From: Candidatus Saccharibacteria bacterium RIFCSPHIGHO2_12_FULL_47_16b
Lineage (GTDB): Bacteria; Patescibacteriota; Saccharimonadia; Saccharimonadales; UBA10212
Assembly (NCBI GenBank): GCA_001790525.1
Contig: MGCU01000019.1
Span: forward strand, 1-58,238
Direction of reading: 5' to 3'
DNA: 58,238 nucleotides
Made by a program: the position numbers and the translations under genes. Of the stretch, positions 46,952 through 56,382 are shown piece by piece (the stretch's first letter is position 1; each line of letters starts with the position of its first letter). Under the pieces are notes generated by a model, which saw only the letters and a program-made list of their open reading frames with translations, searched no databases and had not been told where the DNA came from.

Positions 46952-47482
46952 TTAGGTCTTAGCGCGTTCAATGCACTCGGCGATGATTTTTTTAGCTTCT
47001 TCAACATTACCCCAACCTAAAACCTTAGCCTTACCCGGCACGTAAAGATCTTTGTAGTGATTGAAGTGATGTTCGACCTTTTCTTTCCATCGTTTGGGCA
47101 AATCATCAAGTGTTTTAATAGCATCACCACTGTTTCTATCATCGGCCGGCACGACGACAATTTTGTGATCCATGCCCTTCTCATCTTGAAAGTTCAAAAT
47201 ACCAATAATTCTAGCCTCCAACCAAACGCCTGTTTCCAGAGCATTTTTAGTCACGATTAAGCTGTCAAGTTCATCACCATCTTCATCGAGTGTCTGTGGG
47301 ATAAAACCGTAGTTGGCCGGTTTTGGAAAAATCGAAGGTTCAACCCGGTCTAAGACAAAAGCGGCGCGCTCACGGTCCCACTCGATTTTATTGGTTGAGC
47401 CCTTAGGAATTTCTACGACGGTATTCACCAAGCCTTGCTGGTAATCGCCGGGTTCCAAAACCTTGTTAAAATCAGGCATCAA
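46952..47482 (-). CDS. ppa: inorganic pyrophosphatase
   Basis: VVEIPKGSTNKIEWDRERAAFVLDR, NYGFIPQTLDEDGDELDSLIV. Confidence 0.95.
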   Translation of the reverse strand: MMPDFNKVLEPGDYQQGLVNTVVEIPKGSTNKIEWDRERAAFVLDRVEPSIFPKPANYGFIPQTLDEDGDELDSLIVTKNALETGVWLEARIIGILNFQDEKGMDHKIVVVPADDRNSGDAIKTLDDLPKRWKEKVEHHFNHYKDLYVPGKAKVLGWGNVEEAKKIIAECIERAKT

Positions 47483-47633
47483 GTACTCCTTTTAGTCGCT
47501 TCAAGCACGAAGCTCGAAGTTCTAAACTCTAAACCTTGTAATCTAGAATTTGGAACTTGGGATTTGTTTAGGTTTTCGGATTTAGAATTTAGAGTTTGCA
47601 TATTTCACTACTCATTATTGTACTATAAGAAAT

Positions 47634-48341
47634 ATGTTAGTTATCGGTCACCGCGGCGCCCGCGGTCTTTTTATCGAAAACAGCTTAGATTTGTTCAGAG
47701 CAGCTCTGGAGTCAGGCGCAGACATAATTGAATTCGACATTCAGGCCACCAATGATGATCATTTAATAGTCTGCCATAGTATGGGTTCTCCAAAGAAAGT
47801 TTTTGGAATCACTCGACCGATTGATGATTTATCATGGAGAGAATTACAAAAATATAAAAACAAAGACGGCGAGCAAATACCTATTTTTGATGAAGTTATG
47901 GATGTAATTGGCAAAAAACAGGTGATGGTCGATATAAAAAATCTCGGCGCAGCTAACATATTTGTCGAAGCCCTAAAAAACAAAGGCTATAAAAATGTTT
48001 GGCTGGTAAATTCATTACTGCCTGAAGCTCTGGCAATAGTTAAAAAAAGTTATCCGAATCTCAATTTGTCTCTTCAAGCGTACAAACGTCCATTTAAAAC
48101 GATTCGGCTGGCTAAAAAGATGGGGCTATCCCACATCGGCTTAGTTTTATATTTACTTAACCCTCTAACGTACTGGGTAGCTAGAAGACTGGGTTTACAA
48201 ATTTTGGTTTATCAAAATTATGCTTCGTTTCTACTAACTTGGCCTTGGTTTGTTAGGATTTTAATTTTCTTATATCCCAACATCGATGTAATTACTGACC
48301 GTCCGGATAAACTAGCTCTGCTAAGCGAGAAGTCTCAATAA
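47634..48341 (+). CDS. glycerophosphodiester phosphodiesterase family protein
   Basis: VIGHRGARGLFIENSLDLFRAALESGADIIEFDIQATNDDHLIVCH. Confidence 0.92.
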   Translation: MLVIGHRGARGLFIENSLDLFRAALESGADIIEFDIQATNDDHLIVCHSMGSPKKVFGITRPIDDLSWRELQKYKNKDGEQIPIFDEVMDVIGKKQVMVDIKNLGAANIFVEALKNKGYKNVWLVNSLLPEALAIVKKSYPNLNLSLQAYKRPFKTIRLAKKMGLSHIGLVLYLLNPLTYWVARRLGLQILVYQNYASFLLTWPWFVRILIFLYPNIDVITDRPDKLALLSEKSQ

Positions 48342-49312
48342 AGCGTTGGGTGGCCGACGACTTCCGGCATTGGGCCGCGCTTCATCGCGTCTAAATACTC
48401 CCGAATCATCAGCGCCGCCGTGGCGCCCTCGCCGCTAGCACTGGCAATTTGCAAGGTCGCGCCGGAGCGGACATCGCCGGCTGCGAACACGCCGCGTATC
48501 TTGGTCATCAAATGCTGATCCGTCTTAATAAAGCCTCGCTCGTCAAGTTCGATATCGGTGTCTTTAAGAAAGTCTGTGTTAGGTTTCAACCCCACAAAAA
48601 CAAATACCCCGTCAGTCGGAAACTCAACTTTTTGACCGGTTTTGCTATCCGCCCCAATTACTTTGGTAACTTTGCCGTCCTCGCCAACAATTTCATCGGT
48701 GGTGACGCCTAAATGAATAGTAATTTTATCCTTGTGTTTTTCCAGCTCTTTGATAAGGACATCACTGGCTTTGAGCGTACTACGCACCAACATATCGATG
48801 TGACTGGCGAACCGCATTAAAAACAGAGATTCCTGGGCGGCCGAATTACCGCCGCCAACTACCACCAGTTTTTTGTCCCGATAAAAAGCACCGTCGCAGG
48901 TAGCACAATAGTGGACGCCGCGAGCATAGTATTCTTGCTCGCCCGGCACATTAACTTTTTTATAATCACTACCGGTTGTAATTAAAACCGTCTTGGCGTA
49001 AATGTTGCCACTGGTGGTGGCTAATTTCTTAAGCTCGCCTTCATCATGGATGGATAAAACTTCGCCAAGCTCAATCTTGGCACCAAAGCGTTCGGCCTGC
49101 AGACGCATTTGATCGGCCAGTTCCAGCCCAGCCACGCCTTTGGCGAAGCCAGGGTAGTTATCAACCCACTCGGTGACGGCCGCCAGCCCGCCAATGGCGC
49201 CTTTCTCAAATAATACTGTATCAATGTCCTCACGTGATGTATAAAGCGCTGCCGAGAGGGCAGCTGGTCCAGCGCCGATTATAACTAAATCATGAACTAC
49301 TTTATTTACCAT
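48335..49312 (-). CDS. trxB: thioredoxin reductase
   Basis: LVIIGAGPAALSAALYTSRED, CATCDGAFYRDKKLVVVGGGNSAAQE, GVFAAGDVRSG. Confidence 0.95.
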   Translation of the reverse strand: MVNKVVHDLVIIGAGPAALSAALYTSREDIDTVLFEKGAIGGLAAVTEWVDNYPGFAKGVAGLELADQMRLQAERFGAKIELGEVLSIHDEGELKKLATTSGNIYAKTVLITTGSDYKKVNVPGEQEYYARGVHYCATCDGAFYRDKKLVVVGGGNSAAQESLFLMRFASHIDMLVRSTLKASDVLIKELEKHKDKITIHLGVTTDEIVGEDGKVTKVIGADSKTGQKVEFPTDGVFVFVGLKPNTDFLKDTDIELDERGFIKTDQHLMTKIRGVFAAGDVRSGATLQIASASGEGATAALMIREYLDAMKRGPMPEVVGHPTLY

Positions 49313-49412
49313 TAAGCATTTCCCAATTCACAATTATTTATCATTGTACATTTACCAAGACAGTTTTTGAAAATGCCAAATGAAAAATAATTAGGCAAAT
49401 GAAAAATTTTTT

Positions 49413-49661
49413 CTAGGTTACCGCTGGAGCAAGTTGGGTTAGATTGTAACCAACTACAACCTGCTGGCTGTCATCCTGTTGAGTCACTACTGTAATTGGC
49501 ACGGTCAATGAACCACTAATTTGCAATGCCTCGGCTTGACGTTCAGGGTGCTGCTCCAAATTGACGATTTCATATTTGAGCGACTTGGAGTCTAAATAAC
49601 GCTCCACCATGCCACAGTAAGAGCAGGTGTTAGTAGTATAGATAATGATTTTTTTGGGCAT
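49413..49661 (-). CDS. glutaredoxin-like protein
   Basis: IIIYTTNTCSYCGMVERYLDSKSLKYEIVNLEQ. Confidence 0.88.
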   Translation of the reverse strand: MPKKIIIYTTNTCSYCGMVERYLDSKSLKYEIVNLEQHPERQAEALQISGSLTVPITVVTQQDDSQQVVVGYNLTQLAPAVT

Positions 49662-49775
49662 TGCTTATTTCCTTTTTTGTTAACTTTGCTTAGTCTGCCC
49701 ATTGATATTAAATGGTGGCTGGCTAAAATGCAATAGCCCTATATATTGTGGTTTTTGCACCAGAATTCCACAATT

Positions 49776-50312
49776 TTAATTACTGACGTTAAGTAGCGAA
49801 ACCGTAAAAACTAAATCAGAATTCGGTGGTATTCCAGTAGTCCCCTGCTCGCCATAGCCGAGGTCTGAAGGAATCAATATTTGGCGCGTACCGCCAACCT
49901 TCATACCGATAATGCCTTGCCGAAAACCAGGTATGACTTCATTCAGATTAAATGCAGCTGGCTGGTCTGTGTCTAGGGAAGTGTCAAAAATGATTCCGTT
50001 GCTAGCTAAAGCGCCAATATATTGAACTATAACGTTTGAATTCTCCGCCGCGGTTTGGCCATCACCGACGGTTTTATCCGTGGCTTGTAGTTCGCTGACA
50101 TCGCCGACAGGCGTAAATTCCGGCATTGTTGTGCCTTTGAGTTTGGGGGTTTGATTAGTCTTCGAATTATTGTCCTTGGGATTAGTGGCTTGAAAAAAAC
50201 CAATTACACCAACGCCAAGTCCGGTCACAAGGAACGTCACGGCTATGAATATCCAACCGGCACGTTTAAAAAAACTTTTGGTTAATCTTATTCGAAAATT
50301 CGGTAGCATCAT
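49776..50312 (-). CDS. membrane-anchored FKBP-type peptidyl-prolyl isomerase
   Basis: N-terminal TM, VIPGFRQGIIGMKVGGTRQILIPSDLGYGEQGTTGIPPNSDLVFTVSLL. Confidence 0.92.
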   Translation of the reverse strand: MMLPNFRIRLTKSFFKRAGWIFIAVTFLVTGLGVGVIGFFQATNPKDNNSKTNQTPKLKGTTMPEFTPVGDVSELQATDKTVGDGQTAAENSNVIVQYIGALASNGIIFDTSLDTDQPAAFNLNEVIPGFRQGIIGMKVGGTRQILIPSDLGYGEQGTTGIPPNSDLVFTVSLLNVSN

Positions 50313-50316
50313 TTTG

Positions 50317-52809
50317 CTAAACTCGCTCCGCCTTCAATTTATTTTTGGCAGCTTTGGCAATTATATCAAGTAGTTTGTTGGCTTCCTCGGTAGTTAATGT
50401 CCGGTCCGGATGCCAGAGTGTTATTCGCCAAGTCGTCTGTCTAAGATTTTTATCGGCTGGTTTTTGGAATATATCCAAGGCGGCAATATCGTAATTTATG
50501 CCGTGGAGACCGGCCAATTTATCAAGCTGCTGGCGCATAAAATCTTCCAGTTCGGCATAGCTATACTTGGTCGCCGAGCGCAAACAGAAATCCTGCTCAA
50601 GGCTGGGAAAACGATTAAGCGGTTGATAAATATTGGCCGAAGCATTGGTCAGCAATTCCTCAACGTGCAGATCAAAGCCGGCACAAAACTGTGGCAATTT
50701 AAATTCTGCATTCACCTGAGGCTTAAATTCGCCCACCCATCCAGCCATATGACCGCTAATTTTTAGATGAGCTGAGCGGCTTGGTTCGTAATAAGTGGCC
50801 CTGGTTGGTTTGTAAGCCGCTGCAACCGGTTCATATACGAAACTATCAATACCCAGCTCTTTCAATAAATAATCGCAAAACTTTTTAGCCTCAAAAAAGG
50901 ACGAACCACTACTATTTTTATTGGCTACGACTAAGGCGATTCGCTCTAGCTCTTTTGGCAAACCTTCTTTGTCGAGTTCGCCTTTGAAGTAGCATTTGCC
51001 GATCTCAAACAAAGCAAAATTGTCATAACCGGCTTTTATGTTGGGGTGGACTTTTTCGATTAAGTTCAGCCCTAGAGTTTGGCGATAGTATTGGAGCTGG
51101 GGGCTTAAAGCGTTGCGAATGTGGTAGGAATTTTTTGGGTCTTGGCCAACTTTTTCCAATAAAGAACTGGGCACGAAACTATAACTAAGAACTTCATTAG
51201 CGCCGGCAGTCGATAATATTTGCCGAATTTGTTGTTTGAGCTCAAGTTTGGTATTGCTGTCCGGTGACGAAAGACTGCGTTCTGGCAAATCGAGTTTTAA
51301 ATGGTCATAGCCATACAGCCGACCGACTTCCTCAACAATATCTTCGGCGATAGCAATGTCCGTCCGCCAAAATGGTACTTTGATGCTTAGGTTGCCATCA
51401 GATATACCCACACTAAATTCAACATTTTCTAAAATGCTTTTGATAGTAACTGGGCTTAGTTCAAGGCCGAGCCGTGAATTCACAAATTCACTGTTCACGT
51501 GGATTACTCGTTCATCATAATCGGAAACTTTTTTGTCTATAATTTGACTGGCCTGTCGGCCGCCGGCTAGCTTTTTAATTTCATCAATCGCTTTTATCAG
51601 CACGGCCAAGTTTTGCTTGGAGCTCTGGTTTTTGGTAAAGCGGCTGGCAGCTTCGGTAAAAAGTCCGTGCCTCATGGCCGTTTTGCGCACACTGTTCATA
51701 TCAAAATTAGCCACTTCAAGAACAATCTTAGTTGTATTATTACTAACTTCCGTGTCTGCCCCGCCCATTACTCCGCCTAGGCCAACTACTCTATCACCAG
51801 AGGTAATAACAATGTCTTCCTTAGCCAGTTTTATTTTTTTACCACCTAGAACCGTCAGTTCTTCGCCAGTTTTGGCTAACCTTGCCCCTAAATTACCGTT
51901 CGTCAATTTGTCATAATCGTAAGCGTGTAATGGTTGGGCGGTTTCCATCATTAAAAAATTAGTGATGTCAACAATGTTATTGATGGATTTAATGCCAACG
52001 GCAGCTAAACGGGTTCTAAGCCATAGCGGACTCTCGCCGATTTTGACATCTTTGATAACTACACCACAAAACCGCGGTACCAGTTTTGGGCTCTGATTGG
52101 TAATTGAGAGTTTAAGAATTGCTCGGCCATTTGGCTTAGATAAAGTCGGGTTTTCCTTGTACCAAGCCGGGCTTTTAAAAACGTGGTTCTGGATACCGGC
52201 TAGTTCACGAGCAATGCCCAGTTGACCGAATAAATCGGGACGATGGGTGAACATCTTGTTCTCAATATCAATGATGTAATCATCCAGCCCAAAAACTTTG
52301 GCAAAAGCCTGACCCGGTTTGGCAGATTCATCAATCACAAGTATGCCGCTATGGTCGTCGCCAAGACCAAGTTCTTTAGCACTGGCTATCATGCCATGGC
52401 TAACCACGCCTCGTAATTCCTTCGCTTCCAAAATGAATGGATCTTTGTCATAGGTGCTGGGAACAGTTGCGCCCGGCGGCATCCAAGCTACCAGTTGTCC
52501 AGCTATCACATTTTTCGCGCCATGAACAACTTGGACCAAGCCTTGCTTATCACGTTTTACAGTTTTGATTTTTTGACCATCATCAATTAAGGCGATATTG
52601 AGTTTGTCGGCGTTGGGATGTTTTAAGCACGACTCTACTTTGGCTACGACAATGCCCTCATATTTTTTGCCAAGGTCGATAACTTCTTCGACGGCACCAA
52701 GTTGGGCGCCGATTTTTTCAACCAATGTGTCTATACCGATTTTAGTCGGGTCGGCCGAGCATTGGTCGCGCTCGATAATTGATTTAATCCAGTTAAGGCT
52801 AATCTTCAC
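50317..52809 (-). CDS. pheT: phenylalanyl-tRNA synthetase beta subunit
   Basis: tRNA-binding EMAP-like N-domain, B3/B4, B5 and FDX-ACB domain patterns. Confidence 0.96.
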   Translation of the reverse strand: MKISLNWIKSIIERDQCSADPTKIGIDTLVEKIGAQLGAVEEVIDLGKKYEGIVVAKVESCLKHPNADKLNIALIDDGQKIKTVKRDKQGLVQVVHGAKNVIAGQLVAWMPPGATVPSTYDKDPFILEAKELRGVVSHGMIASAKELGLGDDHSGILVIDESAKPGQAFAKVFGLDDYIIDIENKMFTHRPDLFGQLGIARELAGIQNHVFKSPAWYKENPTLSKPNGRAILKLSITNQSPKLVPRFCGVVIKDVKIGESPLWLRTRLAAVGIKSINNIVDITNFLMMETAQPLHAYDYDKLTNGNLGARLAKTGEELTVLGGKKIKLAKEDIVITSGDRVVGLGGVMGGADTEVSNNTTKIVLEVANFDMNSVRKTAMRHGLFTEAASRFTKNQSSKQNLAVLIKAIDEIKKLAGGRQASQIIDKKVSDYDERVIHVNSEFVNSRLGLELSPVTIKSILENVEFSVGISDGNLSIKVPFWRTDIAIAEDIVEEVGRLYGYDHLKLDLPERSLSSPDSNTKLELKQQIRQILSTAGANEVLSYSFVPSSLLEKVGQDPKNSYHIRNALSPQLQYYRQTLGLNLIEKVHPNIKAGYDNFALFEIGKCYFKGELDKEGLPKELERIALVVANKNSSGSSFFEAKKFCDYLLKELGIDSFVYEPVAAAYKPTRATYYEPSRSAHLKISGHMAGWVGEFKPQVNAEFKLPQFCAGFDLHVEELLTNASANIYQPLNRFPSLEQDFCLRSATKYSYAELEDFMRQQLDKLAGLHGINYDIAALDIFQKPADKNLRQTTWRITLWHPDRTLTTEEANKLLDIIAKAAKNKLKAERV

Positions 52810-53008
52810 TGCTGATTCCTTTTGGCTGATGCTCTACCGAATGACGCATAAGTTCAACGCTGCAGGCATTATGTTCGCTACAATAAGCCTCACAGTCTTT
52901 GGCTAGCCGCTGTGTGTAATAATGCAGACCGCAAATCGGACAACGATAAACTTTCGGCTTCTTCCCGCTTCCAGTTTCCTGCTTCTTGCTTCTTGCTTCT
53001 TTCCTCAT
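52799..53008 (-). CDS. small zinc-ribbon-like protein between pheS and pheT
   Basis: CPICGLHYYTQRLAKDCEAYCSEHNAC; overlaps pheT start. Confidence 0.65.
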   Translation of the reverse strand: MRKEARSKKQETGSGKKPKVYRCPICGLHYYTQRLAKDCEAYCSEHNACSVELMRHSVEHQPKGISSED

Positions 53009-53019
53009 TTTTTATCTCC

Positions 53020-53144
53020 TAGGACGTTCGTATATGAGTGCAGAACGAGGAAAAACCGAGCATCGCAAACGAGGCGTACGGGAATGTACGTTGAGTGCGA
53101 AGCGGAGATTTTGACAAAGTTATGCGCCATATACGTACGTCCTA
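53020..53144. repeat. structured palindromic element B
   Basis: TAGGACGT-tc-GTATATG / CATATAC-gt-ACGTCCTA ends, GCATCGCA/TGCGAAGC, apical GCGTAC-gggaat-GTACGT; right end includes pheS stop codon. Confidence 0.85.
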
Positions 53145-54188
53145 TGTGAATTGCCTCAAGAATTTTAAATTACCGGAGTGGAAGTGACGGATGTCTTCGA
53201 TACCATATTTCAACATCACTAGGCGATCAATACCGAAACCCCAAGCAAAACCGCTATATTTTACGGCGTCGATGCCGGCTTCTTTTAGGACATTCGGATG
53301 GATCATGCCGCAACCGCCTAATTCTATCCAGCCGGAGTGTTTGCAGACCGAACAGCCTTTTTTATCACAAAAAGGGCAGCTGGCAGCAAATTCGAAGCTT
53401 GGTTCGGTAAATGGAAAATAGAAAGGTTGGATTTTAATCTCAATTTCGCGACCGTAATAATTTGATAGCCAGGCTTTGATAGTGGCAGCCAAGTTGCCGG
53501 CGTGTATGCCCTTAGCAACATAAACGCCTTCTAATTGATAGAAGGTATGCTCGTGGCTGGCATCAACATCCTCGTTACGGAAGGTGCGGCCCGGAATAAC
53601 AACTGCGATCGGCTGGCCTTGGTCTAGTTGTTTTTTGCCGGCCTTAAGCACTCGGTTTTGCATAGTCGAAGTATGGGCCGGCGCCACCAGTTCTTCATCG
53701 GTTACAAAGGTGTCATAATCATCACGGGCCGGATGTCCGGGCGGAAAATTGAGTGAACCGAACATATGCCAATCATCGTCCAGCTCGCGCGACTCCACGG
53801 CTGTAAAACCCATCCGAGCGAAAATATCTAATATTAATTCAAGTTCCGTCATTAATGGATGACGGCTGCCATTTTCGGCCGGCAGTAATTTTGGCCGATC
53901 TTCGGCTGACAGATTGGTATCAAACGGAGCCGTAACATCTATAGGGGTTAGGGTCGAGGGTTTAGGGAATAGGGATTCTCGGACAAGCTTTTCGAGTTCG
54001 GCCTTAAGCAAATTGACTTCTTTGCCAAAAGTAGCCCGTTTGCCGACCGGCAGTGTCTTAATCCGCTCAATTAAAGCCAATAGTTCAGGAGCCCGCAGAA
54101 CTGCTTTTTTGTCTTGAGTTTGCTTAAGTCTGGCTTTTAACTGCTTGGCAACGTTAGCAATTTCCGGATGTCTGTACTCCATTGTCAA
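53142..54188 (-). CDS. pheS: phenylalanyl-tRNA synthetase alpha subunit
   Basis: class II core: ENGSRHPLMTELELILDIFARMGF, TSTMQNRVL, FGIDRLVMLKYGIEDIRHFHSGNLKFLRQF. Confidence 0.96.
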   Translation of the reverse strand: MTMEYRHPEIANVAKQLKARLKQTQDKKAVLRAPELLALIERIKTLPVGKRATFGKEVNLLKAELEKLVRESLFPKPSTLTPIDVTAPFDTNLSAEDRPKLLPAENGSRHPLMTELELILDIFARMGFTAVESRELDDDWHMFGSLNFPPGHPARDDYDTFVTDEELVAPAHTSTMQNRVLKAGKKQLDQGQPIAVVIPGRTFRNEDVDASHEHTFYQLEGVYVAKGIHAGNLAATIKAWLSNYYGREIEIKIQPFYFPFTEPSFEFAASCPFCDKKGCSVCKHSGWIELGGCGMIHPNVLKEAGIDAVKYSGFAWGFGIDRLVMLKYGIEDIRHFHSGNLKFLRQFT

Positions 54189-54223
54189 TCAGTATAACAG
54201 TTTGAAAGCAGGTTAAGGAACGG

Positions 54224-55285
54224 TTAGTCTTCGTCCAAGTTAGGACGATCCAGCAGCTGCGGCTCGACGGTCGGATTGGTGCCGGCGATTTTGACAACGT
54301 CCTTGTCGATCTTGCCAAGCTCCTTGTAGGTCGTATTAAAGTGGCCTACGGTTGTGCCAAGCGAGCCGCCTAGTTTCTGCATATAACCGTGGTGTGCGAC
54401 CAGATGCTTGCCAAGTTGCTCGATATTTTTACGAATTACTTCAGTATCTTGATTGATCTGGATTGAGCGCAGGCCTTGGATTATTATCTGCAGATTAGCA
54501 GCTAGCGTACTAGGACCAACTATCGTAACTTTCTTTTCAGCAGCTGCATATTGCATTAGGTCGCGACCACTTACCCCGCTAGTGCCAACTTTGTTAGCCA
54601 AGAGATCATAATAAATGCCTTCGCTCGGAATATACATCATGGCCAGATCTAACGTACCTTTATTAGGCCGGATATACTTGGCGGTTTCGTCGATCCGACG
54701 CTTGAGATCTTCTTTGAAGGCACGTTCAAGGGCTGATCGCTCTTCGGCCTTAGCCTCGATCAGGCGATTGTAATTCTCCAAGCTGAATTTGCTATCGATG
54801 GGAATCAGTTTATCGCCAAGTTTAATCACTGCATCAACTGTTAAGCCTTCGCCCAGCTTGTATTGCAGTTCATAAGTCCCCGGCGGCAGCATATTTTTGA
54901 GAGCTTGCTCCAAGTAAAACTCACCAAGTACGCCGCGCTGTTTGGGATTTTGCAGAACGTTCTGCAGCGACTTTAATTCTCCGGCGATATCGCCGACATT
55001 CTTGTTGGTTCTCTCAAGATGTGTTAACTGTTTAGTAACTTCTTTGACTGTTCGCATGCTTTCGGAATGTTGGGCTGCCATTTGCTTGTTGCTGGTACCC
55101 AGCTGTTCGCTCAACTGTTTCTGTAAATCGTCTTTAAGCTGGCCCATCGACTTGGTCAGTTCGATCATGTCGGTTTTTAGCAACATTGCCGTGCCTTCAT
55201 CAACTTTCGGTCGGCGATTTTGCCACAGGATAAAACCAGCCAAGGCCAAACAGATTATACCTAAAACAATCACTGCCACTAACAT
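54224..55285 (-). CDS. rmuC: DNA recombination protein RmuC-like
   Basis: N-terminal TM, coiled coil, RGVLGEFYLEQALKNMLPPGTYELQYKL...DAVIKLGDKLIPIDSKFSLENY. Confidence 0.93.
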   Translation of the reverse strand: MLVAVIVLGIICLALAGFILWQNRRPKVDEGTAMLLKTDMIELTKSMGQLKDDLQKQLSEQLGTSNKQMAAQHSESMRTVKEVTKQLTHLERTNKNVGDIAGELKSLQNVLQNPKQRGVLGEFYLEQALKNMLPPGTYELQYKLGEGLTVDAVIKLGDKLIPIDSKFSLENYNRLIEAKAEERSALERAFKEDLKRRIDETAKYIRPNKGTLDLAMMYIPSEGIYYDLLANKVGTSGVSGRDLMQYAAAEKKVTIVGPSTLAANLQIIIQGLRSIQINQDTEVIRKNIEQLGKHLVAHHGYMQKLGGSLGTTVGHFNTTYKELGKIDKDVVKIAGTNPTVEPQLLDRPNLDED

Positions 55286-55312
55286 ACTTATATTGTACCG
55301 CGCAGGAGGAGG

Positions 55313-55561
55313 TTAATCTCTATCTTGGATTTTTATGACGCAAATAGTAATGGCCAGTAAGCCAATAGTTATATTTGTCAGATAAATCGCTGGCTTCTCA
55401 ATACCGAAGCCGTAAATCGACCACAGCGTCGCGCTGCCGATTAGTATCAGATAAGTCGGCAGTGATATGTCCCTGGTTTTACGGGTTCTTATGGCTTGGT
55501 AGACCTGCGGCAAAAAAGCACTAACCGTAAACAGCGATGCCACATATCCCAAAGTTTCCAT
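55313..55561 (-). CDS. SemiSWEET/PQ-loop family transporter
   Basis: LGYVASLFTVSAFLPQVYQAIRTRKTRDISLPTYLILIGSATLWSIYG. Confidence 0.9.
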   Translation of the reverse strand: METLGYVASLFTVSAFLPQVYQAIRTRKTRDISLPTYLILIGSATLWSIYGFGIEKPAIYLTNITIGLLAITICVIKIQDRD

Positions 55562-55580
55562 TTGTATGACTATAACATTT

Positions 55581-56330
55581 TTAAGCCAGACGGGTGATGA
55601 GGAACATGAGAACAGTTCCCAAGACCGTCAAGAGAATTGTCCAGCGCGAAGATCCTTGACTGTGAGCTTGCGGCAAAATATCAGCCGCACCAATGTAGAG
55701 TAAAAAGCCGGCAAAGAAGCCAAGGTAGATACCAAGGATGCTTTCTGACAATGAAAATAACAAAGAAGTTAGACCGCCAATGATGGGCATAACTGCGGCA
55801 ATCATCAACATCAATTTGGCGCGGCTAGGTCTGTTTTGGTGATAAAGCATGACATTAGTGGTATTAAAGCCATCCGCAAAACGGTGGCCGATAACGGCAA
55901 TCGCCACGGCTAGCCCAACAGCCGTGCTGACTTGCCAAGCAATACCGATGCTCAAACCATCCAAAAAACTGTGGCCACTTAAAGCGGCGGCTCCAGCCAC
56001 ACCGACATATGGGTGTTGATGCGGGCCGTATTGCGATTCAGTACCATAGTGAATCAGAATAAACTTCTCAATGATATGAAACAGCAAAAAGCCGCTGACT
56101 AGTGAAATCATCGGCCAGATAATATCCAGACTTTGACTGATACTTATATCGAAAATCTCCGGCAGTAAATCAAAAGCTACTAAACCTAGGATCAGACCAG
56201 CCGTAAAGCCTAAGGCTAGACTTAGTTTTTGGCGACTGCGAAAAGCCACATAACCACCAAAAAGTGCAGCCATTGAGGCAGCAGCAGAGAATAAGAAAAC
56301 TTCCATAGATAAAAGCATATGGTTAGCCAT
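55581..56330 (-). CDS. ZIP-family metal transporter
   Basis: SGHSFLDGLSIGIAWQVS...VIGHRFADGFNTTNV; 8 TM pattern; start at ATG 56330 preferred. Confidence 0.88.
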   Translation of the reverse strand: MANHMLLSMEVFLFSAAASMAALFGGYVAFRSRQKLSLALGFTAGLILGLVAFDLLPEIFDISISQSLDIIWPMISLVSGFLLFHIIEKFILIHYGTESQYGPHQHPYVGVAGAAALSGHSFLDGLSIGIAWQVSTAVGLAVAIAVIGHRFADGFNTTNVMLYHQNRPSRAKLMLMIAAVMPIIGGLTSLLFSLSESILGIYLGFFAGFLLYIGAADILPQAHSQGSSRWTILLTVLGTVLMFLITRLA

Positions 56331-56338
56331 AATATTTT

Positions 56339-56358
56339 GCAAATTTGTCGCAATTTGC
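56339..56358. promoter_or_regulatory. candidate Fur-family operator in zip/fur divergent region
   Basis: GCAAATT-tgtcgc-AATTTGC perfect 7-6-7 inverted repeat. Confidence 0.4.
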
Positions 56359-56382
56359 TATGATTTTGCTATGGGCTCATCT

